Shown: positions 1 through 9,157 of the stretch, one piece after another
Layout: each line of letters begins with the position of its first letter
Position numbering within the stretch: the stretch's first letter is position 1
Source: Microglena sp. YARC
Lineage: Eukaryota; Chlorophyta; Chlorophyceae; Chlamydomonadales; Chlamydomonadaceae
Assembly: GCA_022414725.1 (NCBI GenBank)
Contig: CM039464.1
Coordinates: 17,729,405 to 17,793,404 of the forward strand
DNA: 64,000 nucleotides
Direction: 5' to 3'
Made by a program: the position numbers and the translations under genes
The notes under the pieces: generated by a model
What the model saw: only the letters and a program-made list of their open reading frames with translations
Databases searched by the model: none
Told to the model about the DNA's origin: nothing

Positions 1-1586
1 GGGATTGCTTAGCAAGGCTAGGAGTCAAGGACCCCTATCTCAGTATTCTGAAGTCCATGTATAATCATGTTGTTTTCCAAGTTCGCCTACATGGGGACAT
101 TGGATCCTCCTTTCCATCCCTTGTAGGAGTTAAACAAGGAGACCCCCTATCCCCACTCCTATTCGGTCTGTTCATTGATAGAATTGAATCGTTCCTCCAA
201 TCCAAGCTCCCAAATGTAGGGGCTGAGCTTAGGGGAAAGATTCTGCAACTGTTACTTTATGCTGATGACCTAGCTATAATGGCAGAATCCCCGGCAGATA
301 TGCAAGCGATGCTTGACTGCCTGAGAGATTTCTGCGAGGCTACTAAGATGGCTGTGAATATAAAGAAAACTGAGATTGTCGTTTTCAACAAACAATTCTG
401 TGATGAGGCCCGCATGGATCCTGATTACAAATTTGTCTATGATGGAGCACAACTTTCTACAAAGTTATCTTTTATCTACTTGGGATCCCTCTTTGTGGAT
501 GGTGACTCAAGCAATCGTGCAAAAGCTGCTTTTTCTAGGATGCTCACTAAGGCCCAAAAGGCACACCACATGCTTCGTAGGCGATGCCATACTATGGAGA
601 TATACAATATTGATATTCTCACCCACCTGTTTGATTCTCTTGTACAACCTATCCTGAATTTTGGCTGTGAGGTGTGGGCTCCTTCTATTCTGAACAACAC
701 ACTTATCTCAAATGACCATGCTTGTGAGAAATGGCATAGAGGTATACTTAAACAAATGTTGGTGTTTGCCAATCTACTACATCTAATATTATCATGGAAG
801 AGCTGGGTAGAACCCCGTTGTGTTTTGCTTGGCTTAAACAAGCTTTGCGCTTCTGGAACAAGACCATACATAAAGAACCTGAGGATCTCATTAGAATGGC
901 TCTTGAGGAATCTTTTGACTCCAACACTGGCTGGGTTCATGACTTGCGTTGTGCTCTCCACAAGCTAGGATCCAGTAAAAACATCAACATTTTGGAGGCT
1001 GTCGATGTCGAAGGTATTATGTCTGAAGTTTTTGAGTCATGGAGGTTTAAGTACCCAAGTGACACCAATGCAGTTAGAGACATCCCTGATGAGAGAAGGG
1101 TTGGCTTTAAACGCCTCCGATACCAAAAATGGTTCGCAGCCAACAGCAATGATGAGAATGGCTTGATTCCCTTTACATCCGCCTTACATAAGCAGGATCA
1201 GATTCGTTCTATAGCACAGTTTAGAATGGGTTCCCATTGGCTGAACACAGAAAGAATGAGGGTGGTGGATAGAGCACACATCCCTCGCTCAATGAGACAC
1301 TGTCAAAATGTGTGGGTTCCAAAAAACTGAGGATGAAATGCATATGTTTAAGTGCCCTTTTTATAATGATATTCGCCTCCGCTACCAGAATCTGTTTACA
1401 GATATTTATAGGCATGTCCATGAGGATACCGACTTAACCGTATGGAATGTGGAATTCTGCGATTCCACATTCAGAACCTTTATGAATGGAAATGGCACTA
1501 AGTCTTTTTGGAGCAACCTAGCCGACTATCTTTCTACTTGTAGAAGAGCAAGACAGGAAGCCCTGGACTGCTTAGTGGCACCGTAA
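1..1586 (+). pseudogene. LINE reverse transcriptase, frameshifted, 5' end outside the window
   Basis: The frame is open from base 3. It shows the RT blocks QGDPLSPLLFGLF (about 147-185) and the catalytic YADD (258-269), followed by the KTEIVVF and YLGSLF blocks typical of LINE polymerases. Near 780 the reading moves to another frame that carries the thumb/C-terminal region. Near 1310 it moves back to the first frame, where Cys and His residues (CQN..CGFQ, HMFKCPFY) form a zinc-knuckle-like end, with a stop at 1584-1586. Two frameshifts make this an inactive copy, or one with assembly indels. The product would copy the element's own RNA at the insertion site. The clade was not assigned. Confidence 0.85.
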
Positions 1587-1875
1587 TTTATTATCCCTTT
1601 TTTTCTTCTTGAGACTTCTCATTTGTTAGCTTCTTACCTCCGCCACTGTAAGTGGTTGAGATCTGGGTCCTGCTCTAAGGGGTTTAATACCTACGCCACC
1701 AAAACGGTGGTTGGGAGTTTGGTTTGTTTGTCCTCGACACACCCCTGATGTAATGGGGTTTTTTGCTTTGTGGGTGCTTTTTCTTTTTGTTTAAAGCACA
1801 GAGTCTCATACACCCTCGCGGTGTCAAGTAGACTTTAACATGTAATGTAATGTAATGTAATGTAATGTAATGTAA
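1..1875 (+). mobile_element. Non-LTR retrotransposon (LINE), 3' part, ending in a (TGTAA)7 tail
   Basis: The window opens inside a LINE. It holds a reverse-transcriptase frame, a C-terminal zinc-knuckle-like segment, a 3' UTR (1587-1840) and a simple tail of seven perfect TGTAA units at 1841-1875. Short microsatellite tails of this kind mark the 3' end of many LINE clades that integrate by target-primed reverse transcription. Directly after the tail the sequence changes to a virus-type coding frame that has no start of its own, so the element appears to have inserted into that gene. The 5' end lies outside the window, so target-site duplications cannot be checked. Confidence 0.85.
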
Positions 1876-2705
1876 CAGGCCAACATCGTTGCTTCGTGGA
1901 CGCGCTCGCTCCAGCACGTCTACGCCATCACGAAGGACTTGTTGTCGTCACCGACAAAAACGCATATGCATCCGGTCTTTTAAGAGGCCGACAACGCGCC
2001 ATGACAATCAACCAAGCCCTACCTCTCGTATCTCTTTCCAAGGTCCCAAAAGATCCCCGTGCATTCGGTGTGATCTCGCTCACCCAGGACCATCCCGCAG
2101 GTCCATCTGCAGCCATCTCAGGAACAGAGCTCCTAAGGATCGCAGAACAAGGTGATGTACGTGTCCAAATCAATTCGATCGGCGAAGGATGCATCTGGGT
2201 ATGTGACGAGACCGGATCAACTATCCATGCAGGTGATTACGTCACCACCAGTAGTTTGTCCGGTTACGCGTCTCTCCAAGTATTAGATGATGGAGATGTA
2301 CCGGATGGTACATTACGAAACTATACGGTCGCAAAACTCACGATGGATTGTGATTTCTCACAGCCTCTGGTAGATGTTGAAGAAGTACAACAAGATGAAT
2401 ATGGGAATGTCGTTTTCGATGCAGACGGATCTCTCGCGTACACGATCGTGACCACGACACAGGGTCCTTCTGTTGTGGACCCAGATACCGGAGAGACACG
2501 TACTGGGGAACCACTCGAAACACCTATTCCAGTGACCGAACCTGCCTACGAAATGCGCTGGATGACAACCGAAATCGATGCATCCCTAGGTGTATCGATC
2601 ACGACTCTTATTTCAAAAGAAGATTACGAGAAACGTAAGTCAGATGGACAATTAGTCGGTTTGTCACGTGCATCTTTCGTTGGATGCACTTATCATTGCG
2701 GATAA
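1876..2705 (+). pseudogene. Giant-virus fibre/S74-associated structural protein, 5' end lost to the LINE
   Basis: An open frame runs from the end of the LINE tail (in-frame stop at 1863, inside the TGTAA repeat) to the stop at 2703-2705. No convincing start exists; the first possible start is a GTG at 1896. The block around GEGCIWVCDETGSTIHAGDY (2173-2232), followed by YVTTSSLSGYA and NYTVAKLTMDCDF, resembles the C-terminal module that follows the fibre-chaperone region in structural proteins of nucleocytoplasmic large DNA viruses and marine viral contigs. It is probably a virion-surface or fibre protein. A larger fibre gene follows on the same strand at 2886. The missing N-terminus is best explained by LINE insertion. 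The family assignment rests on recalled motif similarity, not a search. Confidence 0.6.
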
Positions 2706-2801
2706 GTGTACGACAACGTTGTTAGAAAATTGGCATTTATAAAACTTTTGACGATAATTGTCAAGAACAACAAAATCTCCCCTGCAATAAGAACTGAATA
2801 A
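2706..2801 (+). pseudogene. Remnant of a Tc1/mariner-like transposase N-terminus
   Basis: This 32-codon stretch reads VYDNVVRKLAF at its start. That resembles the N-terminus of the transposase at 14000 (VCDIAVRKLAL), and the DNA shares the stretch gttagaaaattggc. It lies between the two fibre genes and is too short to be functional. It is probably a solo scrap of the same transposon family. Confidence 0.45.
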
Positions 2802-2885
2802 ATAAATGATTTATTTTCAAATAATACCCGTGAAAAAAGTGTGTGTGTATGATAATAATAACGAACAACTGCTGATTTGTTCGTC

Positions 2886-5800
2886 ATGCTTGATGAAGAC
2901 ATCCTCCTAGTTTGCAGTAACACCGAGCTGCGCGGACATGTCACGGTACCCGCCTCGATTACATCCATCGGTCGATTCTCTTCTTATGGTCCTTCAGTCT
3001 TTCACGCCGGAGCAGCGTTCTCCAATGCACCAACTACATTCGGTGCCAACATCGCATGCAGTTCGATCATCGATGCAAGAGGAGGAATAGCTGTATCAGG
3101 ATTCCTATCGAATGCTGCTCTGACACTTACTGATTCTGGAGGAGGACTGGCATTGTTATCAGCTCCACTCCATTCCACACAAGATGTGCATCTGCAAAAG
3201 GAGCTAAAAGTCCATGGCAATGCGACCTTCGATACACACGTCTCCGTTAACGGCACGCTATACGCGAAAAACTTACATCCGTCTTCCAACACATTCCAAG
3301 CTAGCAACATCTTGATTTCACCAGGTGGAATGATTCAGTTCGGAGAAGGAGGCACGGGTCTGTTCAATCCAGTGTCTAGAACACTAGGTGTGGTCGAAGG
3401 AGGGACGGAGATGGTGCGTGTGTCAGACACAACCGTATCATTGTTGGGGGATCTCGTGGTGTCCTCGAACATAGTCCCGATGACGAACGCGACGCAGTAC
3501 CTCGGGACATCGACCATGCACTTCAAAGAGGCGTGGATCGACGAGCTCCACATCTCGTCGAACACTCTCTACATCGGGGACACGCCAGTGCTTTGCGCTG
3601 ATAATGATGCCGTGTCCATCCGCGCTGACCCGGGGCAAGGCATCACGCTAACGACCACCTGCGATGGGGAGACATCCCTGGTGTCCGCCAAGGGAGTCAA
3701 TGTAGTGTCGGAAGGGGGTGTCACGATGTGTGTATCAGGACCTATAGGGAGAGTTAACATCCAGTCTAGCGGAGCAGGTGGCACCGTGAATTTGGGAGCG
3801 GAAAAGGAAATTGTGATGACAGCACCTCTTACGACGATATCAAGTAACATGATCGTAAAAGGTGACCTGACTGTAGAAGGCACACAATTAACGTTGAACA
3901 CGCAGACGGTGACGGTTGAGGACAATATAATTGTACTTAACTCAGGTGAGATAGGATCAGGTGTCTCAAAGGGTGAGGCAGGATTTTCTATAGATAGGGG
4001 AGATGCTCCCGAATATCAGCTTCTTTTTAGGGAGTCGGACAACGCGTTCGTAATAGGTCCGCTAGGATCCCTCACACCCATAGCGACCGAGACATTTGCA
4101 CGAAACGCAAACAATATATCCAGTGGAACATTAGCGGTTGATAGAGGAGGAATGGGAGTCTCCACCAGTACCGGAACAGGTAGTGTTGTTTTGAGTAGTT
4201 CTCCAACGTTTACGGGAACAGCTAACTTTGCATCTCTAACAACTTCTGGGCCTTCGACGATAAATGGTAACATGACCTTCGGAACTGGTGTCAATCTATT
4301 TGTAAACCCTAACGATTCCGTGACTGCTCCAGGGTACTCTTGGGATACTGATACAAATACCGGAATGTATCGTGTTGCGGCAGATACAATAGGGTTTGCT
4401 GTAGGCGGGGTCAATAAAGCTACTATAAACAGCACGGGGATAGTGGGTAGCGGAGCTAATATAACCAGTTTAAGTGCTGCCAACATATCCAGTGGAATAT
4501 TAGCGATTGTTATTGGAGGCACGGGAGTCAGTACTGGCTTAGCTGGTGCCCTGAACGCAAACAATATATCCAGTGGAACATTGGCGGTTGTTAGAGGCGG
4601 CACAGGGGTCACCCTTAGTACCGGAGCCGGGAGCAACGTGTTGAGCGACAACGCAACTATGAGCAACTTGACGACTATAGGAGGCATGATCAGCGGTAAC
4701 GGTGTCGGACTTACCGCATTGAACGCAAACAACATATCCAGTGGAACATTAGCAGTTGATAGAGGAGGAACGGGGGTCTCCACAAGTACCGGAACAGGTA
4801 GCGTTGTTTTGAGTAGTTCTCCAACGTTTACGGGAACAGCTAACTTTGCATCTCTAACAACATCTGGGCCTTCGACGATAAATGGTAACATGACCTTCGG
4901 AACCGGAGTCAATCTATTTGTAAACCCTAACGATTCCGTGACTGCTCCAGGGTACTCTTGGGATACTGATACAAATACCGGAATGTATCGTGTTGCGGCA
5001 GATACAATAGGGTTTGCTGTAGGCGGGGTCAATAAAGCTACTATAAACAGCACGGGGATAGTGGGTAGCGGAGCTAATATAACCAGTTTAAGTGCTGCCA
5101 ACATATCCAGTGGAATATTAGCGATTGTTATTGGAGGCACGGGAGTCAGTACTGGCTTAGCTGGTGCCCTGAACGCAAACAATATATCCAGTGGAACATT
5201 GGCGGTTGTTAGAGGCGGCACAGGGGTCACCCTTAGTACCGGAGCCGGGAGCAACGTGTTGAGCGACAACGCAACTATGAGCAACTTGACGACTATAGGA
5301 GGCATGATCAGCGGTAACGGTGTCGGACTTACCGCATTGAACGCAAACAACATATCCAGTGGAACACTAGTAGTTGATAGAGGAGGAACGGGGGTATCCG
5401 TCAGTACCGGAACAGGTAGTGTTGTTTTTAGTGTTTCTCCAACGTTTACTGGAACAACTAACTTTGCAACTCTAACAACTTCCAATTTGGATGTGGGTGG
5501 TCTTACGACACTGAATGGGAAGTGTATGTGTCATGATACATTGACTGTGGGTGTTGGTGTTGGAGATACTGTTTACCCACTACATATAAAGACAAGTGTG
5601 GATAACGTATCCCTATTCAGTGTGGGCGATGTGGTCATGTACTCCGACATTCGCACCAAGTCGGATGTGCTCCCGATTCCGGATGCATTGGAACGTGTGG
5701 GACGCATTCGAGGGTATACGTTCATAAAGAATGGTGACGAGACACGTCGTAGTTGTGGTCTCATTGCACAGGAACTATTGGATGTCTTGCCTGAAGCTGT

Positions 5801-5915
5801 GCATGCACATCCGGAATCTGGAATGCTGACTGTCGCTTACGGGAATGTAGTGTCTTTACTTGTGAATGCGATAAATGAACTTAAGGCACAAGTCGATACT
5901 TTATCGTGCACTTAA
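2886..5915 (+). CDS. Giant-virus tail-fibre-like protein with C-terminal peptidase S74 chaperone domain
   Basis: A protein of about 1,009 residues, starting at the first ATG (2886). The N-terminal half is a Gly/Ser/Thr/Asn-rich beta-type fibre sequence. Its middle carries repeats of the type NNISSGTLAVDRGGTGVS, the GGTG motif common in phage and giant-virus fibres. The C-terminus (about 5635-5905) is an intramolecular chaperone of the endosialidase type (peptidase S74): SDIRTKSDV supplies the S-D-x-R-x-K motif, then IRGYTFIK, CGLIAQELLDVLPEAV and VAYGNVVSLLVNAINEL. In this family the domain assists trimerisation of the fibre and then cleaves itself off. It is likely a virion fibre or decoration protein used in host recognition. 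A near-perfect 206-residue internal duplication makes it longer than a single-copy version would be. Confidence 0.85.
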   Translation: MLDEDILLVCSNTELRGHVTVPASITSIGRFSSYGPSVFHAGAAFSNAPTTFGANIACSSIIDARGGIAVSGFLSNAALTLTDSGGGLALLSAPLHSTQDVHLQKELKVHGNATFDTHVSVNGTLYAKNLHPSSNTFQASNILISPGGMIQFGEGGTGLFNPVSRTLGVVEGGTEMVRVSDTTVSLLGDLVVSSNIVPMTNATQYLGTSTMHFKEAWIDELHISSNTLYIGDTPVLCADNDAVSIRADPGQGITLTTTCDGETSLVSAKGVNVVSEGGVTMCVSGPIGRVNIQSSGAGGTVNLGAEKEIVMTAPLTTISSNMIVKGDLTVEGTQLTLNTQTVTVEDNIIVLNSGEIGSGVSKGEAGFSIDRGDAPEYQLLFRESDNAFVIGPLGSLTPIATETFARNANNISSGTLAVDRGGMGVSTSTGTGSVVLSSSPTFTGTANFASLTTSGPSTINGNMTFGTGVNLFVNPNDSVTAPGYSWDTDTNTGMYRVAADTIGFAVGGVNKATINSTGIVGSGANITSLSAANISSGILAIVIGGTGVSTGLAGALNANNISSGTLAVVRGGTGVTLSTGAGSNVLSDNATMSNLTTIGGMISGNGVGLTALNANNISSGTLAVDRGGTGVSTSTGTGSVVLSSSPTFTGTANFASLTTSGPSTINGNMTFGTGVNLFVNPNDSVTAPGYSWDTDTNTGMYRVAADTIGFAVGGVNKATINSTGIVGSGANITSLSAANISSGILAIVIGGTGVSTGLAGALNANNISSGTLAVVRGGTGVTLSTGAGSNVLSDNATMSNLTTIGGMISGNGVGLTALNANNISSGTLVVDRGGTGVSVSTGTGSVVFSVSPTFTGTTNFATLTTSNLDVGGLTTLNGKCMCHDTLTVGVGVGDTVYPLHIKTSVDNVSLFSVGDVVMYSDIRTKSDVLPIPDALERVGRIRGYTFIKNGDETRRSCGLIAQELLDVLPEAVHAHPESGMLTVAYGNVVSLLVNAINELKAQVDTLSCT
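4104..5339 (+). repeat. Two near-identical 618-bp tandem copies inside the fibre gene
   Basis: Copy 1 (4104-4721) and copy 2 (4722-5339) differ at only a handful of bases and keep the reading frame (206 codons each). A third, diverged partial copy follows (5340 to about 5480). The duplication lengthens the fibre shaft and looks recent. Confidence 0.9.
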
Positions 5916-6011
5916 TGCTTGGAGTGGGTGCATGAATCCCCCGAATTTTCGCATTGCAAGTTCAATGATCAGACACATATTCGTTTTCTTCTTTGTCAAA
6001 GCACGTTCTTC

Positions 6012-6064
6012 CGGTATAAGGAAAAAACGCATATTTTCCGATATAAGAAAAAAACGCATATTTT
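6012..6064 (+). promoter_or_regulatory. Duplicated AT-rich element upstream of the 6072 gene
   Basis: Two consecutive copies of about 25 bp share the core ATAAG(G/A)AAAAAACGCATATTTT, with the start codon 8 bases beyond the second copy. AT-rich repeats just upstream of a start resemble viral late promoters, but the role is inferred from position only. Confidence 0.35.
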
Positions 6065-6071
6065 TTGTAAA

Positions 6072-6422
6072 ATGTCTGTAGAAGCTACACATCCACATAA
6101 AGAAATCATAGACAGGTTTTCCATATTGGCAAGAGAGATGCGACAAGAGAGATGTGGCAAGAGAGATGCGGATATCTTTGAGGCTTTTAGAATGGTGGCC
6201 TTGCAAAATGACATCGATGTTCTGAATGCGATATGGACTCATTTCCCTACTTCTGTGTGGTCTTGTGCTTCTGGACATGTGGTTCAAGATCTGTATGAAG
6301 AAGAGATGATAGGTACATTAAATGAATTTGCCTTGAAAAGACGGTTTATCATGGGGGGGAAGTGGCAGTACCAAACATTATCACAAACAGATCCACGACT
6401 AAACGTGACCTTCGACGATTAA
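6072..6422 (+). CDS. Hypothetical protein, 116 aa
   Basis: The ATG at 6072 is chosen because it follows the AT-rich duplicated element directly; the frame is open further upstream but would include that element. The product is soluble-looking, with charged helices (EIIDRFSILAREMRQERCGK) and a Trp/Tyr-rich C-terminus. An internal 13-bp repeat (about 6131-6170, gagagatg..gcaagagagatg) encodes part of the first helix. No family is recognised. It follows the fibre gene on the same strand and converges with the pherophorin-like gene downstream. Confidence 0.5.
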   Translation: MSVEATHPHKEIIDRFSILAREMRQERCGKRDADIFEAFRMVALQNDIDVLNAIWTHFPTSVWSCASGHVVQDLYEEEMIGTLNEFALKRRFIMGGKWQYQTLSQTDPRLNVTFDD

Positions 6423-6462
6423 TGCGTCGATTTTTAATGATGAATGGTTGTCGGAACCAATC

Positions 6463-7818
6463 TCAAGAAAACTCAATGCACGTGTTTCTTGATGACAAGT
6501 ACCTCACTGTGCGGTCGCTGGAGCGCACAATGATCGTGCTACCACAGAGAAGCCCCGCATCCACGGTGAACGCATCTATACCCCCGCTCTGTACTAGCAT
6601 CAGAACATCCTCCATCGCGAAGAAGGGTGCAGGCGCGGACAGACCGTAGTACACGCCGGTGCTGGACTCAAACACCACCGAGCACGGAGCGGAACAGGAG
6701 ACTGACGAGAGACGCGGGCAGAGCAAGAGGGACACGAACACGGAGTCCAACACAGGCGCCTTCATTATCACACGCAAATCGGAAGAATCCAATGAAGGAT
6801 CAGGATCAGGAACAGGAGGTTTAGGCGGAGGAGACATATCAACCGGAGCAGGATGAGGACGTTTAGGCTGCGGAGACATATCAACGGGAGAAGGAGGAGG
6901 AGGTTTAGGCGGAGGAGACATATCAACCGGAGCAGGATGAGGAGGTTTAAGCTGCGGAGACATATCAACGGGAGAAGGAGGAGGAGGTTTAGGTGGCGGA
7001 GACATATCAACCGGAGCAGGATGAGGAGGTTTAGGCTGCGGAGACATATCAACGGGAGAAGGAGGAGTAGGTTTAGGAGGCGGAGACATATCAACCGGAT
7101 CAGGATGAGGAGGTTTAGGATGCGGAGACATATCAACGGGAGAAGGAGGAGGAGGTTTAGGAGGCGGAGACATATCAACGGGAGAAGGAGGAGGAGGTTT
7201 AGGTGGCGGATACATATCAACCGGAGAAGGAGGAGGAGGTTTAGGCGGCGGATACAATGTCGTATCAGAAACTGGCGACGAAACGAACTCGCATGTTGGG
7301 CAACACGCGTGTGTGAAAGGTTCGTATATGGAGTTCGTGCATACTGAGTTGTTGCCGCATAACTTAAATGGAGTATTGCAAGGGGGGGTCAAGTGTATGC
7401 AGAAAACGCTACCCAATATACTGTCGTAGTTAGACTGGATGTTTATCACGACGATCTCAGCGAAACCGGTGTAGTTGCGAAAGTAAATTCCGCCACCCTT
7501 GCGGACACCGTTGATAGACACAAGATCCACGCTCCCAGAACAAACGTCAACCGTCTTTATGCAACCTTCTGGAATGTCCGACGAAGGGCAGTGCAACAGT
7601 CGACACCTGTATCAGGAGAGATGCAGGAATGCGGAGTACAGTGAAACACATTAAATTATCGGAAAAAGAGGCGCAAGAACGTATGGACTACTGCTCGGTG
7701 AGCTGCAACTCGGCGGTTTGCAACTTCCTGCAGGGAACCTCGTGTACGCGCACGCAGGAGATAAAGCAGATAATAGGGACGCCAAAGCGAAGCAAACTAT
7801 TGCAAGTGATCTTGACAT
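6463..7818 (-). pseudogene. Pherophorin-like secreted glycoprotein, frameshifted
   Basis: On the minus strand an ATG at 7818 opens a signal-peptide-like start (MSRSLAIVCFALASLL, ending near ACA-Y). It is followed by FPAG.C...C and SSPYVLAP, then a stop at 7651. A CFTV block and a GVDCC block follow in two other frames. The main frame (stop at 7612, open to 6463) then gives a Cys-rich stretch SVFCIHLTPPC..LCG..VC....CCPTC. This order is that of the pherophorin domain (DUF3707) of volvocine and other green algae. A linker of about ten PPPKPPPPSPVDM-type repeats (6819-7250) separates it from a C-terminal domain of about 100 residues, as in pherophorins, which are hydroxyproline-rich extracellular-matrix proteins. 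At least two frameshifts break it, through decay or sequencing indels. Its place among viral genes suggests capture from an algal host. Confidence 0.6.
6819..7250 (-). repeat. Proline-rich coding minisatellite of the pherophorin-like gene
   Basis: About ten units of 42-45 bp encode variants of PPPKPPPPSPVDMS. Units alternate between two subtypes (PPPPSPVDM and PPHPAPVDM), which indicates that two-unit blocks were duplicated. Confidence 0.8.
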
Positions 7819-7868
7819 CAATCAATAAGAAGAAGGCTTACTTACTTACATACATTTTAAAGTGGACA

Positions 7869-8036
7869 CAATGGGCGTTCCTGCCTCCCGGCGGATGTTT
7901 TGGAATTTCTACTCAGAATTTAGAGACTCCGGAACGACTCGCTAGCCTGAGATATCAGCACAGAGGAATCACAATTCCGATCCATACCATGTTTCGCAAC
8001 CATTCAAAATCCGCCGGGAGGATGGAACTCCCATTC
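7869..8036. mobile_element. MITE copy 1 with terminal inverted repeats of about 30 bp
   Basis: The left end reads acacaatgggcgttcc.. and runs to cccggcggat. The right end is its near-perfect reverse complement (atccgccgggagg...ttcc...cccatt). The centre is shared, in inverted orientation, with the element at 12426-12573. A second copy plus terminal inverted repeats supports a non-autonomous DNA transposon. Target duplications are not clear. Confidence 0.65.
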
Positions 8037-8058
8037 TGTGTTGAAAAAATATTTGGTG

Positions 8059-8180
8059 TGCTTCGCTAAGGTGAAGAAGGACTTTCTTCGTTTGAACTAC
8101 AGAAATTCCAAAACATCCGCCGGGACACGTTGGACACGTTGTTTACATTACAAACCTTCCTCATACTCCTCAAACAAATA
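8059..8180 (+). pseudogene. Remnant of a Tc1/mariner-like transposase C-terminus
   Basis: The stretch tgtgcttcgctaaggtgaag and the nine bases after it are identical to the transposase at 14748-14776 (residues CFAKVKKDF). The frame then continues with a basic tail to a stop near 8180. The intact transposase lacks this tail because the Fanzor frame replaces it there. It is a scrap of a related element. Confidence 0.55.
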
Positions 8181-8186
8181 TTTGTA

Positions 8187-8348
8187 GTGAACCACAAAAA
8201 ACAAAAAATTGTAGTGAACCACAAAAAAAAAAATTGTAGTGAACCACAAAAAAAAAAATTGTAGTGAACCACAAAAAAACATTGTAGTGAACCACAGAAA
8301 AAAATATTTGTAGTGAACCACAAAAAAAACATTGTAGTGAACCACAAA
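8187..8348. repeat. Tandem repeat, unit ttgtagtgaaccacaaaaaa
   Basis: About seven units of 20-27 bp differ mainly in the length of the A run. They lie immediately beyond the transposase remnant. No coding potential. Confidence 0.85.
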
Positions 8349-8605
8349 AAAAGAAATAGCAGGTTTACATTACTAATTCTAAATAAAGTCGTGACTCAAA
8401 AACGGTTGAAGTGGTTGACATATATGCCATTCAAGTAAAGGTCAGGCAGGTGGTGTGGGTTAAAGGTTGCAAGGGCCACATGGAGTGGCACATGGCACAT
8501 TAGGTTAAAAAAAAACTTAACCTCGTTCTTTAACCTCGTGTGCCAACATGACTAATACGGAGAGTGATGTACACGTGGCAAGTACTTTCCGGCTAAGTGC
8601 TGACG

Positions 8606-8697
8606 TGGCAACTGTAACGATAAAGTCGCGTCCGTTAGCTATACAAACTGTAACGATAAAGTCGCGTCCGTTAGCTATACAAACTGTAACGATAGAG
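8606..8697. repeat. 39-bp tandem repeat, about 2.3 copies
   Basis: Units begin actgtaacgataaagtcgcg and continue tccgttagctatacaa. Two copies are perfect and a third is partial. They lie in a 1-kb gene-free stretch (8180-9158). Confidence 0.8.
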
Positions 8698-8714
8698 CTA
8701 GGGTAATATAAGGT

Positions 8715-8749
8715 AAGCCCTACCAAGCAGTACCTGCCTGGTAGGGCTT
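8715..8749. other. Strong hairpin with an 11-bp stem
   Basis: The arms aagccctacca and tggtagggctt are perfect inverted repeats around a 13-base centre that is itself nearly palindromic. It could act as a transcript 3' structure or a replication/recombination site; nothing decides between these. Confidence 0.6.
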
Positions 8750-8860
8750 CGGCCCGGGGGGGCTCGCCTCATCGTTCGAACGCGCAAAGACGCCTACCTG
8801 CCGGTGGGCAAAAAAACTAAACCGCTAACAAAAGCGTTTAGCAAAAATGGCAGTTTAGTT

Positions 8861-9059
8861 TCAGAGATATCAGTATAGTCTGTAGCTATCTATCAGATAT
8901 ATCAGTAGATATCAGTATAGTCTGTAGATATCTAGTATATCAGCATATGATATCAGTATATCAGCATATCATCTTATGATATCTCTGATATCAGTATATC
9001 TATGATATACTGATATCAGAGATATCAGTATAGTCTGTAGCTATCTATCAGATATATCA
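8861..9059. repeat. AT-rich palindrome cluster bounded by a 44-bp direct repeat
   Basis: The 44-bp sequence starting tcagagatatcagtatag occurs at 8861-8904 and again, identical, at 9016-9059. Between them lie many GATATC/ATATCAGTATAT palindromes, including a large imperfect inverted repeat around 8985-9025. Clustered AT-rich palindromes are seen at viral replication origins, but this is only a possibility. Confidence 0.7.
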
Positions 9060-9157
9060 AAGATCTCATCATCATCAGTTGATTGAAGGGGGGAAAACGG
9101 GATCATTGATGGACTGGACATTTTGTAGAACCATCAACTCATACTGTTATGCTGAAT

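Noticed and set aside
4016..5485. 489-codon frame on the minus strand opposite the fibre gene
   Set aside because: Mirror of the repetitive fibre coding sequence; proline/valine-rich text without features, while the plus frame has a clear S74 domain.
7629..8069. 146-codon plus-strand frame
   Set aside because: It runs antisense through the pherophorin signal-peptide region and through the MITE; composition shows no domain.
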